NCBI GenBank assembly: GCA_022376465.1 | Contig: JACDTU010000014.1 | Span: 620,001 to 684,000 of the forward strand | DNA length: 64,000 nucleotides | Origin: Cubamyces lactineus | Taxonomy: Eukaryota; Basidiomycota; Agaricomycetes; Polyporales; Polyporaceae | Direction: 5' to 3' | In this document: positions 43,936-56,331 of the stretch, one piece after another | Numbering within the stretch: the stretch's first letter is position 1 | Layout of the letters: each line of letters begins with the position of its first letter | Translations under genes and position numbers: made by a program | The notes under the pieces: model-generated | Databases searched by the model: none | What the model was told of the DNA's origin: nothing | What the model saw: the letters and a program-made list of their open reading frames with translations, nothing else

Positions 43936-46900
43936 ATGTCTGGCACAAATTTGGTTGAACATGCACAGAACGGTACTGCTCCTCATGCGACGTCTACTTC
44001 ATCTGAGGACTACGCTGCTTCGCTGCGGGCCGCCGCTCTGATGACTCTCAAAGCTAAGAGACGAAAACCTGCGACCTCTCAAGCTGAGCCTATACTTCCA
44101 CACCGTGCGTTTGCTCCGGTCGACACCATCGAGCTGGACTATGGTCAAGAAGAGCCGATCGCAGCTGCCTCTATCGCTTCATCTCCTCCCGCCGCGCCCG
44201 CCAAACTGCCAACCCCGCCACCAACTGGTGCTGACTCGATGGACGTTGATCACGGTCAAGCGAGGGAAGAGGGTGAAATCAGCGATTCAGAGATGGCACC
44301 CCCGACGCCGAAGACTAAGCCCGAACCCATGTCTCCTGTATTAGACAGGCCTCCCGCACCCGCCCTTTCGAAACCCTCCAAATCAGTTAGCCAGCCTACA
44401 CTATCGGCGCCCGACATCGCGCCTCAAGCGACCTCTGTTTTGCCTCATGAGAGGGTCGCATCTTCAGCTACTATGCTCGTCGATGAATACCATGTTAGAC
44501 CTGGTCTCGCTAGTGAGTAGAAGCGTAAATGTGGCGTCATACATCTTGTTCATATGTCATCTCAGTGACTCAAGCGCAATACGACGCTGCGAAAGACATC
44601 GTACTCGATCTCCTAGGCTGGGGTGTGCCCCCGGAATACCTTGTCAATTGCGGTCTTAGCCGTGAGATTGTCTATTATGTCTTTGTGGAACTCAACCTCC
44701 GGCTACCCTCGAACTTGGATACTACTGGCTTGCCACCGATACCAAGTGCATCATCTCAGCCATCTGCTCACGCCCCTTCGTTTGACTCTACCCGCTCGAG
44801 TCCACCCTCAAATCGCCGACAGCACACGGACGCCACGCCTCACGTCCTATCTGCTACCGCCCCCCCGTTCGTCCCGGCAGAGCCGGAGCCTAACATGCCT
44901 GCCTCAGGTCCCTCAACGACCACCCTTCACGACATGGAGCAGCAACGCAAGCAAGAATTGCTGGCCCGCAAGGCTGTTCTCGCATCGCGCAAGTCGAAGC
45001 AGAAGGCAATGGGATCTATGCCTGCAACAACATTGTCGCCGCACGTCGTCGAATCTACCCCGACTATGGCCAATCAGACTACAAAGAACGGTGTTCCAAC
45101 AGAGATTGTGGACGACTTCCTCCAAAGCATTGATCCCGTGGCCTCTGTTGAATCTAGCGCTCGTTCTATGGGTGCACCAAGCTTCGCGTCGTTGCAAGCA
45201 CCTCGTTCCATGTATGACATGGACATTGACGACGTGCCGGGCCTTACAACCTTGCAAGAGCCAATCACCGAGTACACCCCGCTTTCGCGACCTCGTCTTC
45301 CGGCGGTTACGTCGGCACCAGCTCCCAAGAAGACGTTCTCGCCTGCTGAGCCACAGTCTGCTATTTCGTCGGCCTCTGACCGCTCGGCTGAAGCGTCCAT
45401 GCGTCCTTCTAGCTTCCGAAGCACTCCATCATCTTACGATAATGACGACGACATGGATACTGTTCCGGGACTCTATCGATCGAGATCGCCCCGTGAAGAC
45501 AGCGGTAAGCCTCCACCACCGCCTCGACGGGGAACAAAGCGTCCAGTAGCCGCGGACTTTGTCGACATGGAGCCAGGTCCTTCTCGACCTCCTGTCAAAG
45601 GCCCGCCAGATCTATTCCGAGCAAATATTAGACGGAAAACCACTGGGTTTGCCGGCCTCATGCAGAGACGATGCGTCATCGATCTCAGCGATAGCGAGGA
45701 TGACTCGACAGTTACTGCGAAACCGAATGGTATTCCAACCCGGACCGACTCGCGTGCTTCGAATGCTCTCACCCCGCAGGCAACTGCTGCGCCGACCCCG
45801 CGACATCCGTCACCCGCTGCGGGCACTGTCATCACACCCACTATCCTACAGGAGAAGGAGGAGCAGATCAGGCGGATGCGCGAGCTGATCGCTCAACGGG
45901 AGCAAAGCCGCAAGAAGAAGCTCGCCGAAGTATGTTGCATGACTTCCTGGTCATCTGCTGATGTTGACAACTCTGTAGTCTTCTCGAGCTACACCCACGG
46001 CATCCGACACGCCCGTCAACGGCGCTGTGCTCGTCAAACAGGAGGATGACGAGTCTCTAGGTATCCGCTCCTTCCAAGCCTCGAGAAGCACATCATCAAC
46101 GACCCCGGACCCTACCACTGCCAATGGCCGACTCCAAGATTCTCCGGATGAGCAATCCGTGCTCGCTGCTCTCCTTCCACACGGTACGTGCTATTTGGTC
46201 ATAGTATTCCGTAACCTTAGCTCACGTCACTCAGAATCAGGGCAAAGTGGCTCTGCGTCGTTACCCGAGTCAGAGTCAGCAAGCAGTGCTGCCACTCCGA
46301 TTGGTTCTTGCATTCCTGCCAACTTTCCTTTTGTCTTAATCTAACGAACACTCTGCAGATGACACTCCGAGGACGTTGGAACACACAACTACTGGCGACA
46401 AAGGCAAGTCGTTCAACCCAATCACCATGTTGTCATATTCCTTTTCCTCACCTGATCTCTCCGTACGGACACTCTGATATCGGCATTGCACCCACTCGGA
46501 CGCGCTTTGCTGGATATGGATCCTCACTATGTCCGTCTCGTCCTCTCACCTATCAGTTTTGACAGATGAAGCGAGGCATGAACAAGTGGCAAGGATCTTT
46601 TCCCTTATACGCCGCCTTCCTTGCGGCTCCCTGGATTCATTGTTAACGCGCCCTTGATCCCCCCTTTTTTCATTCTCCCCACATTTCTCCTTTGATACGT
46701 TCCAATCCTCCTCATGGTCCATCGTTCTTGCGATGTGCTACTTTGTGCTTTGCCGCGGCATTGTTGTTTTGTTCTTACAGGTGTTGGAAGTGCGAAGTAC
46801 TCCCGAGGCAAGTCAAGGCGTGACAGTCGACGTCATTGGCTTACATCCAGAGACGTCGGCTCAGGTACGTGTTTATACTGCATCCCTTCATCTATGGGCC

Positions 46901-47540
46901 ACCCTCGAAGGAGACCATCATCATGCCGTATTCGCTCATTGCTCTCCGCAGGTTACTTCGGACAGCCATGAATGCAATGCAACCGAACAAAATACTCAAG
47001 AAACGTCGGTCTTTGCTTCTTACCAGTCGCTTCTAGACCATCATCCTCGCCTGCGCGATCACTCACGGCAGAATGCTGCCCCTAAGTCATTCTCTACTGA
47101 CAGCGGCTCGTCGTCATCGTCGAGTGCGATGTCGAAATCTCCTATAGACCTAGAACCTCTCAAGCAGACTGCGGTGATGAACTATTTGTCTGGCGGCTCT
47201 GGGCGTGTATGTCAGTACGAGGTTCCAGGGGGCGGGGAATGTCGTGACCAGCACTGTGAAGACGTCCATCTGTCCCGACTGTCTTCCGTTGAGCCCAATG
47301 GTACGTATACCTCCGCTGCGTACCAATTCGCTGACGTCTACATTGCTTTCATTGTCGTTGTGCGCTTTCACACTCACAGATGAGGAGACTGCGCAGTATT
47401 TGTGCTCCTCCATACCTGTCGGGCAACGGTACGGTGTCAAAGCATTCCGGGATGCGCTTGATGTAGCACGGCTGCGCCATCCGACAATGCCTTTCGACGC
47501 GCGCGTTCAAGAAGCCTTGACATCCCTCGGACTCCGATAG
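43936..47540 (+). CDS. zf-C3H1 zinc-finger protein, Red1/ZFC3H1-like
   Basis: A long, mostly disordered nuclear-type protein of roughly 900-1000 aa. Clear exons are 43936-44512, 44566-45929, 45979-46183, 46235-46303, a fifth starting at 46359, then 46781-46864, 46952-47300 and 47380-47540. The middle, 46395-46780, is unresolved (see findings). Features are a MSGTNLVEH start, an acidic EEGEISDSEMAPP stretch, a helical block DAAKDIVLDLLGWGVPPEYL, a coiled segment EKEEQIRRMRELIAQREQSRK, the VFASYQSLLDHHPRLR motif, and the C-terminal zinc finger CQYEVPGGGECRDQHCEDVH (C-x9-C-x4-C-x3-H). This finger type is the Pfam zf-C3H1 found in S. pombe Red1 and human ZFC3H1, scaffolds that hand nuclear RNA to the exosome via Mtr4-like helicases. 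The role is inferred from the finger and the overall layout. Confidence 0.75.
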
Positions 47541-48298
47541 TGTTTCGGCTCGACCTCAATCTCAAGTTACTTTGCCTCATGGGTACGAGGCCTTCCGACA
47601 ACAGCAGCATGCGATTGGAGGGTGAAGACGATCGCGGAGATCGCAGTAAAGAGCGTCAGGCGCCAACGGCTCGTCTCTCCACTGGGGGCGACGGTCGGCA
47701 GAGAGAGGACGACGAAGCGGTTGTTGTGGGGCGTCTCCCGACGCAAGTCGAGGACGTCCTGTAAGCTGCGACGCTCGACTTCCGACGGAAGGTGGACGTG
47801 TACTGCTCTATTTTCCAGCGACGTTCAGCGACGTTCGAAGACGACGACGGTAGTTGGCGCACACGACATTCGTTCTCTTTGGATTTCGCGCGTCGGGCCC
47901 GCCGAGCGTTCGTTGTGTCGAGTGTCGGTCGCGTATATAGTTGTATAACAATGTTGCGTACACGATCGGAATTGTATCATGCGTTTGATTCTATTGAATT
48001 GGGACGAAATGACACCGGAGCGGGCTCTAGAGGCGCTATCTAAGTTGGCGTAAAGGCCTGCGGGCTGCGGTGCTTGTGTGGGCGGCGGCGCCTCACTGTT
48101 TGAACGACGCGATCACGTACTAGCATCTCTCTTGGCTCTAATTTGAATCTCCTCCGAGCCCGCCGACGCTATGGATCTCATCAATGTCAGTGACAAATGC
48201 CAGACGCTCTTCCCTTGTTTTTTGTTGCCAACATCTACTGGTGGACAGCCCTCATCTTGACCCTTGCAGTAACCTCGCTTCCCGCTGGATAGGTCGCC
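47541..48298. other. Intergenic stretch
   Basis: Contains the 3' region of the zinc-finger gene and the upstream region of the first KNH-like gene. A GTATATAG run near 47932 could be a TATA element. No gene is supportable. Confidence 0.4.
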
Positions 48299-49191
48299 AT
48301 GTTACTCGGTTCACTCGCTCGACCCGGGATTGCGACAATCGCTGCCTTCTCGCTTGTCGTGACTGCTGTCTCTGCGGCCAACGCTCCACGCGCTGTGTCT
48401 CCGACTATCATCAGCCCGAGCTCTCAAGACGCTTGGTCATTAGGCTCAGTGCAAACGGTTACATGGTATGTGTATTCCCCCAAGTTTTTGCTGTCTTCAG
48501 CTGATGTTCCTTCCTCACATACAGGCTAACTGATGGCTTCAACGTCACGGGTGTGAACGGGACGGTCTTGATGGGCTATATTGAAACCAATGGAACGGTG
48601 TTCCTATACAAAGGTGCGTACAACGATGCGGACAAAGAGACTGATGCTGACCCATACTGCAATAATTCACCGGATCTCAGACCAGCCCCTTGCCGAGAAC
48701 TTCCCGCTAGCAGACGGTGCCGTCAATGTCCGTTGCCCCCTGAACTTGCCTAGCGCAAGGCGCTACGTTGTTGCATGTGTGTCGCTGCAGGATGCTCTCA
48801 CATATATCGTCCACTGCTTAGACACGACACGACAGTACTTGGGGATGACAGCAATATCAGCGCAGTGTTCAGGGTGCTCGATGACAATGATCCTCATCCG
48901 TCTACCGTGCAGAACCCTCCTGCTACGTTATCGACCCAGGGTAACGTTCCGTCTGCGACAATCACGCACACGAGCGTCGTTGGCACGATCCCGCCTGTGT
49001 CGGGAACCTCGTCCTTGTCAGGTAGCGGCGGCGCTGGTGCGTCGACGACGTCCGGCAGTCCTCAGGAGACGGACACAAACACAAAGCTGAACGGAGCTCT
49101 GAGCTTGAGTGGTCGTGCTGGTGCGACTTTCGCAGCTGTAGTTGGACTTTTGCTCTCAGCAGCTGCACCTGCCGTCGTCTTCCCGTTTTAG
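48299..49191 (+). CDS. Kre9/KNH-like GPI-anchored protein, paralog A
   Basis: A Ser/Thr-rich GPI-anchored cell-surface protein with a Kre9/KNH-like N-terminal immunoglobulin-type domain, a family abundant in basidiomycetes; its relation to beta-1,6-glucan synthesis is known only for yeast Kre9/Knh1. Exons 48299-48465, 48525-48613, 48681-48776 and 48836-49191 are in phase, 235 aa. A signal peptide (residues 1 to about 26) is followed by PTIISPSSQDAWSLGSVQTV and then TWLTDGFNVTG, GTVLMGYIETNGTVFLY, DQPLAENFPLADGAVNVRCP, LPSARRYVVA and GDDSNISAVF. A Ser/Thr/Gly stalk and a hydrophobic C-terminus (AAVVGLLLSAAAPAVVFPF) complete a GPI signal. Several N-glycosylation sites are present. First of six paralogs in the window, most similar to B. 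Confidence 0.88.
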
Positions 49192-49687
49192 GTGAGCACT
49201 TTCACGCCAATGTGATATCGTAGCTGAACATCACGCTGCCAGCTCTGAATTCTTACGCCGTTCTGGCTGCCTCATACCCCAAGATTCATCTTATAACCAC
49301 TTGCGTCCACAGGATCCATCATGTCAATATACCTCTGCTAATAATCACGAGAGTCCTCGCATATCCTACTTTGCTATTTGCACGCAGAGTCGAGCAAGAG
49401 TCGGCCAGTCTACCATGACACCTTCACATAGGCCAGATCGGGGAGGTTGCCATCGGCCGATCGAACCGTCACCCTCCCGCCAAAGAGGGCTGGCTTGTGA
49501 GGAATCCAACCCTCACCTCACTCTACTCCGTACCATCACCATCTAGTCGCACGCCCAAGCCTAGCTTCACACATCCCCTCAGCAACCTCAAGCCTCACAA
49601 CAGCCAATTCGCCTTCGTTCCACATCCGGTCGTCACGAGAACCATCTTCGTCTATTGTTCATTACCATTCGCGTCATTTGTTCAGCC
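49192..49687. other. Intergenic stretch
   Basis: Contains the downstream region of KNH-like paralog A and the leader of the next gene. No feature was recognised; the right half is pyrimidine-rich, as in a 5' leader. Confidence 0.4.
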
Positions 49688-52600
49688 ATGTCCATCCACA
49701 CCAACCACGCCATCGCAGGAATCGTCCTCAAGATTGACTCTCGCTCGCAAATCGAAGCGAGCTACAATCCTCACGCCGGACTAAGCGCTCTTGGCGGGTC
49801 TCTTCCCCGCCGCAAGGCCAACGCCTTGGACGATGTTGCGGCCCAGTACCCCGAGATTGAAGTCGAGTTTGTCCGCTTGGTCAAGAGGTGCAAGCGTTCT
49901 GGTGAGGACGTGGACAAGGTGAGCACGCATCCAGATTTGGCGTTCGTAGGATGGTGCTCATAAGTCTCTAGATTCGCAATCGTCTCGCGAACTTGTCGCC
50001 GGACGCACCGATCGCTACGGCAAGGAAGCGCATCCGTCATGAAGGAGAGGCCGTCAGAGTACGCAAGATCCTAGTCGTGTTGTGTTTGCTCGCTGATGCG
50101 CTGGTAGTTGCGCAAGCGATTCCTCAAGCGGGCTCGCCTTTGGCCCGTTACGGTGGCTGCCCACAGCGGTTCCCAATATTCATTCACCTTCAGTCCGATG
50201 CTCTTCGCTGTTGCTCAACCTGCACTCACTGCCGCCGAGGACATCGACGTGTCCATGTCTACCTCTTCGGACGACTTGTTCCATCAAGACGTCAACATCG
50301 ACCAGCAGCAAGCACTTGCTCAGGAGCTCTTCTCAGTCCATCAGGTTGTCGACCCTGCGGGGGTGAGAGGAGCTTCGGAGCCGGTCTCCACCGACAATAT
50401 GGAGATTGAAGACAAGCCGAGGACCGACCTCGCCCTCGACAGCGCTGCATCCATTCCTCAAGGTGTTGTTGATCAAGTCATGATTCCCGTAGACATGAAT
50501 ACCTCCGTTCCCCGTTCCTTTGGACGCTTTGCCGTCGAGCCCGATCCTCCCAACCTCTCATTCTCCAGCGCTATCCATGATGCCGGCAAGACCTTCCATT
50601 GTGCAGCTACACCTATAGGTACGCCTTGTTTTAATCCATACACACTAACACAGCAGGCTCCGGCGCCATTGGAGAACCACCCTGGTCGTCCTGCTTCCCC
50701 GATGTCCGACGGGATTGCCACTGTAACTGAGCTTTCTGAGGAGAACGTAAGCCATCTTTGTGATGCCTGTATAACCTGCGTATTCAGCGTTCATACAGAT
50801 CGCTGAAACGGACGAAGAGGAGAGTCTGTTCACACCCAAGACCTCCGCTGCAAATAGTCCATGCCTCGATTTCCTGGAAGAGGGCGATGTCTCTCCCGCA
50901 ATCGAATGTGTCGCTCTGGACAGCTCTGTGGACACGAGAGAACTCTCTACGTCGCTGGAAGATGAGGACTTGTATTCTGGGTGCTTCGCTGAAGTACGTG
51001 GCTCATGGTTCACAATACTCAACCATATCCTCACAACGGAATCGCAGGGTGACGGAGGGTGCCCGAGTCAAGCTATCTTGCCGCGTGCCTCCAGTTTGCT
51101 TGTTCTTCCAGAGACTGGAGAATCGTGGGTGGAGGTCGATAGCCCAGACTTGTCCCCTGCCGAAGTGCAGTGGTTGGTGCCAACGCAATATGTACGCGCG
51201 TCAGACGCCGAGGACTTGTTCACTGAGAATGACAGCGGGGCGCAGGAATGCAACGGGCCCTATTCCCCTGTCCGGGGCCCGGTTCAACTTGAGGAGGACG
51301 TGTTCGGTCCTGTCCTCTTGCTGAACCTACGGCGACGAGAATATGCAGCACGGGTTCGTTCATTCTATCACCCATCGGCGCCCTCTGCGCTCACCACAAT
51401 CTAGCAGATCGTCGGCGTCGAGATGTCCTATCCCGTCGACGCCAATTGGAGTGAGCCGCAATCGCATGCGCTAATTGCTGAGGATATCCCAGACGAGGTA
51501 CGTCCCTCAGCAAGCCATGGGCGGCTGCGGTCGCTAACGTGTATGCAGACTATGCACGAAGATCACGAAGAGTTCTGCAGTCTTCCGCCTTCGCCTTCAC
51601 CGTCATCGCCTTCTCTGTCGTCAACAGAACGCGACCACAGCGATTCGCATCGCTTCGCCTATCGTTTTGTCGATGCGCCGGAGACCGAAGCCCGACTCGC
51701 CGATTCGTTGCCGTCCTTGTGTAGCATGGATAGCGCCAACTCGTCTTCAGATGGTTTATTGGCCTACGAGTTTCCCTATAGCGGTATGGTCTCCAGCAAG
51801 ACAGTAGTCAACCCCCGCATGTGGCACTACAGAGAGTCGCGCATCCTCCAGGACACTGAGGAAGACGACGAAGCTGTCGTAGTTAAGGTGGATGAGGCGC
51901 TCGAGTGGGCAATAGTTCCGGGTGCCACTGACAGCTGTCTCGAACCACTTGTCTCTCTTCTCGACAAGTGGACTTGCGAAGACGCTTGCGATTCCTCGGT
52001 ATCGTCTCACGCAGACTCTCTTTTCTCTAGTGACACTGAGATCTGGTACGACGCTCTTGACGACGACGCTTCAATCTCTCCTGTATCTCTGGGCGACCTT
52101 GATCAGATGGTCTGCGATCCTCCTACCGACGACACGAGCGCCTCTAATGACACCTCCTCTGGCTATGCTTGCTCATCTGTGTCTCCTTCGTCTGCTCGCA
52201 TTCCCGTTAGGTTCTTTCGCGACCGGGACTTTGCCTATGCCAGCCCCCCACAGGCAGTAGCTGGAGACTACGACGCTCCTTCAGTGATTCACTCCTCTCC
52301 TCGGCTCCACCTAGGTGAACGGTCCTCTTTCGTTACTAACTCGCCGCTTGCACTTGCCGCCACTTCCTTGGCAGGCGGTGCTGACGCGTTCTGGGGCTCG
52401 CCTTCGCTCTTTGACCTTGACTCAGAAGCTCGGCCCACTTCTCCCTCTTGCGTTCTTGGCCCTCCCGACGCTCTAGAGGCTCTTCGCCGCGATGTCCTCA
52501 TCACTTGCACTGCGTCTCCTGCGCCGCCCTCCTTGTCTGGGTTCAATGCTCCTCAGGACGACCTTGAGCTGTCTGAGCTCCAAGACGCGCGGTCTGTCTA

Positions 52601-52724
52601 CTTCGACTTCGACGAATCGGCAGCCTTGGTCTCTCCGGCTCCTAGCTCCATCTCGTCTCCCGTCTATATTCTTCCTGGTGCTTGGCAGGATAACCTAGAC
52701 TCTATGGACGACATCCATATCTAA
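49688..52724 (+). CDS. Unrecognised Ser/Asp-rich protein
   Basis: I do not recognise the family. Exons with consistent phase are 49688-49918, 49972-50058, about 50240-50746, 50799-50993, 51048-51353, 51405-51497 and 51549-52724, which would give 864 aa; the start of the third exon is the weakest point. The first 106 residues look folded, helical and basic (HAIAGIVLKIDSRSQIEASY, EVEFVRLVKRCKRSGEDVDK). The rest is acidic and rich in Ser, Asp and Pro, with one more ordered part near residues 390-440 (GESWVEVDSPDLSPAEVQWL and FGPVLLLNLRRREYAAR). The last exon alone codes for 391 disordered residues. No signal peptide or membrane helix is seen. It interrupts the KNH-like array. A long pyrimidine-rich tract follows the stop codon. 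Confidence 0.7.
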
Positions 52725-55700
52725 TCTCGCATCTTCACGTATCTAGTCATCCTCATCACCGATCTCGCCTCCATCTATTCCCATCTCATCAATCGTAAGC
52801 AAGAAGACTCGTTCCGGCACCTCAACATCCTCCACAAGAGAGGACGATATCTATTTCCATCTATTCTCATCTATATTCTGCGTACCCTTCCTCCTCGGTT
52901 TGCCAGCACGGTGTCCGTACCGGACGTCAGATATGCCGACATCGTCCTTATCCACATCCGGTCTACAGCTTTGTCCCCATTCCTATCGGCATCCTACGAG
53001 CATCTCTATCATCATTTCTATCCCCTATTCTACACATTCTTACCAACGTTCCTACCGACATCCCCTCTAGCCCATTTCAACAGTCGACTGACGTTCCTAT
53101 CCACCTTTCTGTCAACATCTCCATTTATGCTGTTCTCACATTTCTACAACCCCGGTATATCGCAGCGCGCGCGATATCGTTTGTAACATACTTGTACCGT
53201 TGTTCCCTCGCCTTTCTACGCTTGCAGTTCATCCAGCAAGGTGAGGCTTCCCTCAGACGTCCTTTAACCGTTTGTGATCTGACGCCACTGGCAGCGTCCG
53301 CGCGGTCCACCAAGCTACACGCTCTCCGTACCTTCTTTCTTTCCTCCTCCTCATCACCCTACCTCCCCATCACACTCGGCATCCAAACGTCGAGGACTTG
53401 AATGAGTCCGGTGCCGGACCCCGATATGTCCACCATCGCTCAAGTACCCTCGACATTCCCTTACTATTACTCTCCACCGTCGTCTTGCTGCTCTTGCCCT
53501 GACTGCTGCTCACGGTCTCGACCGCGCAACACGGCGACAACTTTTTTTTCGGTATCTCCCTCCTTCAAACGTGCCTTGCCTGCAACAACCACCGCGACGT
53601 CCGATCAACGCCTCGGTGCTTCACGCATGCTTGACCTCGTGTCCGACTATCCTTCCGCCAGTCCACTCCGGCATCACAACCGTTCTGGGACCGATCATCT
53701 CATTCACGGCTATTCACGGTCGACGATCCTCGGAAATCCTGCCCCCATATGAGCGCGAGCGGACATGGCGGCCGCTCCGGAGTGCTTGCACTTCATTCCA
53801 TTCCTTGTCATACCAACCTCCTGTCCGCCCTCCTTCCCCTCCCCATTCGCTCCCCATCTTCTGCCTACCCGTCTCTCGCCCGGCCTCGCTTTCCCTTTGC
53901 GTGCGTGGAATCGCGACCACCGACGTCAGGCGAACCGTTTGACTCCATGTGAATCTACTTTTCGACTAGCGGTCCTCTTCGACATGTCAAGCTCATCCGA
54001 ACCCCCCGCCGCCGTCCCAGTGTTTCATCATATTTCTGCATTTCTGGTCAGTCTTATTGCCCCCATAGCTTGTCTCTGATACTGACTATGTGCTCCTCAG
54101 TCTACGTCTTGAGATGCATATGTGCATGCGTGTCATATTCGAGACGAAGATATCACTTCAGTCCTTCCCGGCGTTCAAGATCGCTCGGACTGTGTCTTAC
54201 CGCGTCTGGTGTGTTCCTACATGATCGATTCTCTAATCAGCACGCTAACTGCTCCTCTCATAGGTCCACCTGGAGTCTCACGTGTGCACTGGTAGGGGTC
54301 TTCAATCGACTATGATGCATGGGCGCGTCTTGTTCCGAGCACGGACTCGGCGCTTGCCCTTCCTTTTCCAATGCGGCTCTTCAGGAGACGGTCCTTCGTC
54401 ACGAGGAGCCGCCGTGACCCAACAGCAATCATAGGCGAGCACTTCCCCTCCTTCCTCCCTACCTCATCTATATACTTACAGTATCGCTCTCTTCAGACGT
54501 GCATGTGTCCATCTGACGTCTTCAGTGCTGTTGGACAACTCCGAAGCCACTGCTCCCTTGCTGGTTTCTCTGCTCGACTCTCTCGGTGCTGTGAGAGCTG
54601 GGAGACGTCATCTACTTTTCTTGAATTCTCTGGATCCTGCTCTTGTGCTCTCGTCCTACGCTCCCGAGCTGGATCTCAATGTTGAACTTGCTGCCTGCTC
54701 TCTGGCTTTCGAGCTGGTTTCTGCTGACATCAACGCTTTACGCCTACTGCATGCTATGTTGCTATCTGTGAGTATTCCTAATACTCTCTTGTCTCTTCTT
54801 GAGGTCAACTGAGTCGGCTGTTATCCGCAGAACGCTATTGCAAGGACAGCTTCCTTTGGCCTGCTCTCTTCGGTTTGCCCTGCCGTCTGGTGAAATAGAG
54901 GCTGCCGACGCATGATCTCTCGGCGCGCTACGCACGCGCCAGTTCCTACCGACTTTGTTCTCTGCCCAGGTCCGCCGTAGGGTGGAGGAGGGTTGGCAGA
55001 CGTGCCATCCTTGGAGTTGTGTTGACGTTCTTGAGCGCTTCGTCGTCGAAATAGCAGATCTTGTGATGTTGTCATACATAAAAGAATGTTTTGCGAAGCT
55101 TGCGTGTGTACGGGCCCGCCGACTTACTCTATGGGGAGTATCGGCAAGTCTTCAAGCTCCAGTAACGAGACGATCTTTCGAGCCTGTTGATCTGTACGTC
55201 TAATCTCCTCGGCTCGTCAGCATCCTCATGATAGGCCAAAATAGTCCAGCCCAGTGAGACATTCCTGCTTCATTTCTACAGCTCGTACACACATGTTGGT
55301 TCACACACCGACCTCCAGTCTGGTCTGGGTCAGTCAATCGTAAAATGTTTGCGTCACCCGAGGCAAAGCCCCTGCCGCAGGACGAGGCTTGTAGTAAAAC
55401 TGGGAGCGCGCAGTTCCACCTGCTATAGGTGTGGACATAGGCTAAACATAGTGGCACCTACTCCGAGGCCATAGACGACCGGTGCATCAGATGTTGGAGG
55501 TGCGAAATGTCCTTACTGTAGTGGACCAGCCAGACTGACAGACTTGCAGCGCGCATGGTCACGAGCACGTGGGCGGTGACACACAGCGCCCTCTGTCCTC
55601 GGCCGCACACGTCCTACGCGTCACGTCGTGCGCATGCCGCGCGCCATATCTTTCTCTCTCGATCTTTGGACACATATGCGGGCTTTTGTAGTAACAATGC

Positions 55701-56331
55701 AATGCACCGGGGGAATATAAGCTCTCAATTCACACCGATACCCGGCCGAGGCCGGAGTACCAGCACGAGATAGTGAGGCCCCATCATGATCAAAACATCT
55801 ATGGAAAGGCTGGCCTGCTGGCACTAACGTGCATTTCACGTGTGCAAAAACATGTCTGAGTAGAGTATAAGGGTACGCTGGCCAAGCCCTTCACCTGCGT
55901 TCGAAGAAGAGTGGCCTGGGTGACTCCTCGGACATACAATCGCGTTGTGACGAGAGGCATGCCGGTGTGACTCTGCGCGTCGACGTCCTCAATGACGACG
56001 GCTCACAGCCTGAGCTTCGAAGGTCATTGCCAGTGCAGCCCCACTAGCTTCTCCATGCCATCTTCTCTTACACCGACTCAATGATCCTTCCGACGGCCAT
56101 CCTACTGGCACTACAAGGCGTTCCTTCGCAAGCACGCGGAAAGCATGAGGGAACTAAAGCTCTAATGCTATGAGCTCTTGGACTTAGTGATCGCTGTTGG
56201 GTAGGTCTCATCTTTGAAATTGCATCAACGCGTAGGCCGTATAATACCCGTGAGGAGCCTGCGCTCTGGCGTGTGGCTCCTCTCGCCCGCTCGGACACGA
56301 GATTCAGCTTTCTTCACCAGCTTGCTCAGCG
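52725..56331. other. Repeat-containing stretch between unknown gene and KNH-like paralog B
   Basis: From 52725 to about 53200 the DNA is pyrimidine-rich with recurring CTATTTCCATC- and TTCCTATC-like words, probably the 3' untranslated region of the preceding gene. About 53400-53800 is a diverged relative of the 3.1-kb repeats. A plus-strand frame at 54525-54812 (LLDNSEATAPLLVSLLDSLG and ELAACSLAFELVSADINALR) is somewhat protein-like but has no partner exons or domain. From 55200 to 56331 nothing is recognisable apart from the upstream region of paralog B. Confidence 0.45.
53400..53800 (+). repeat. Diverged fragment related to the 3.1-kb repeat
   Basis: The clearest match is near 53715-53785, where CACGGTCGACGATCCTCGG and GAGCGCGAGCGGACATGG, then CGGCCGCT, line up with 9833-9890 in repeat copy 1. 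A second match is GACTGCTGCTCACGGTCTC near 53500, against the equivalent at 9606-9625. Order and orientation are the same as in copy 1. The rest has diverged beyond recognition by eye, so the true extent is unknown. Confidence 0.6.

Noticed and set aside
52740..53200. Pyrimidine-rich recurring words as a CRISPR-like or satellite array
   Set aside because: The words vary in sequence and spacing; it is better explained as a low-complexity 3' untranslated region.
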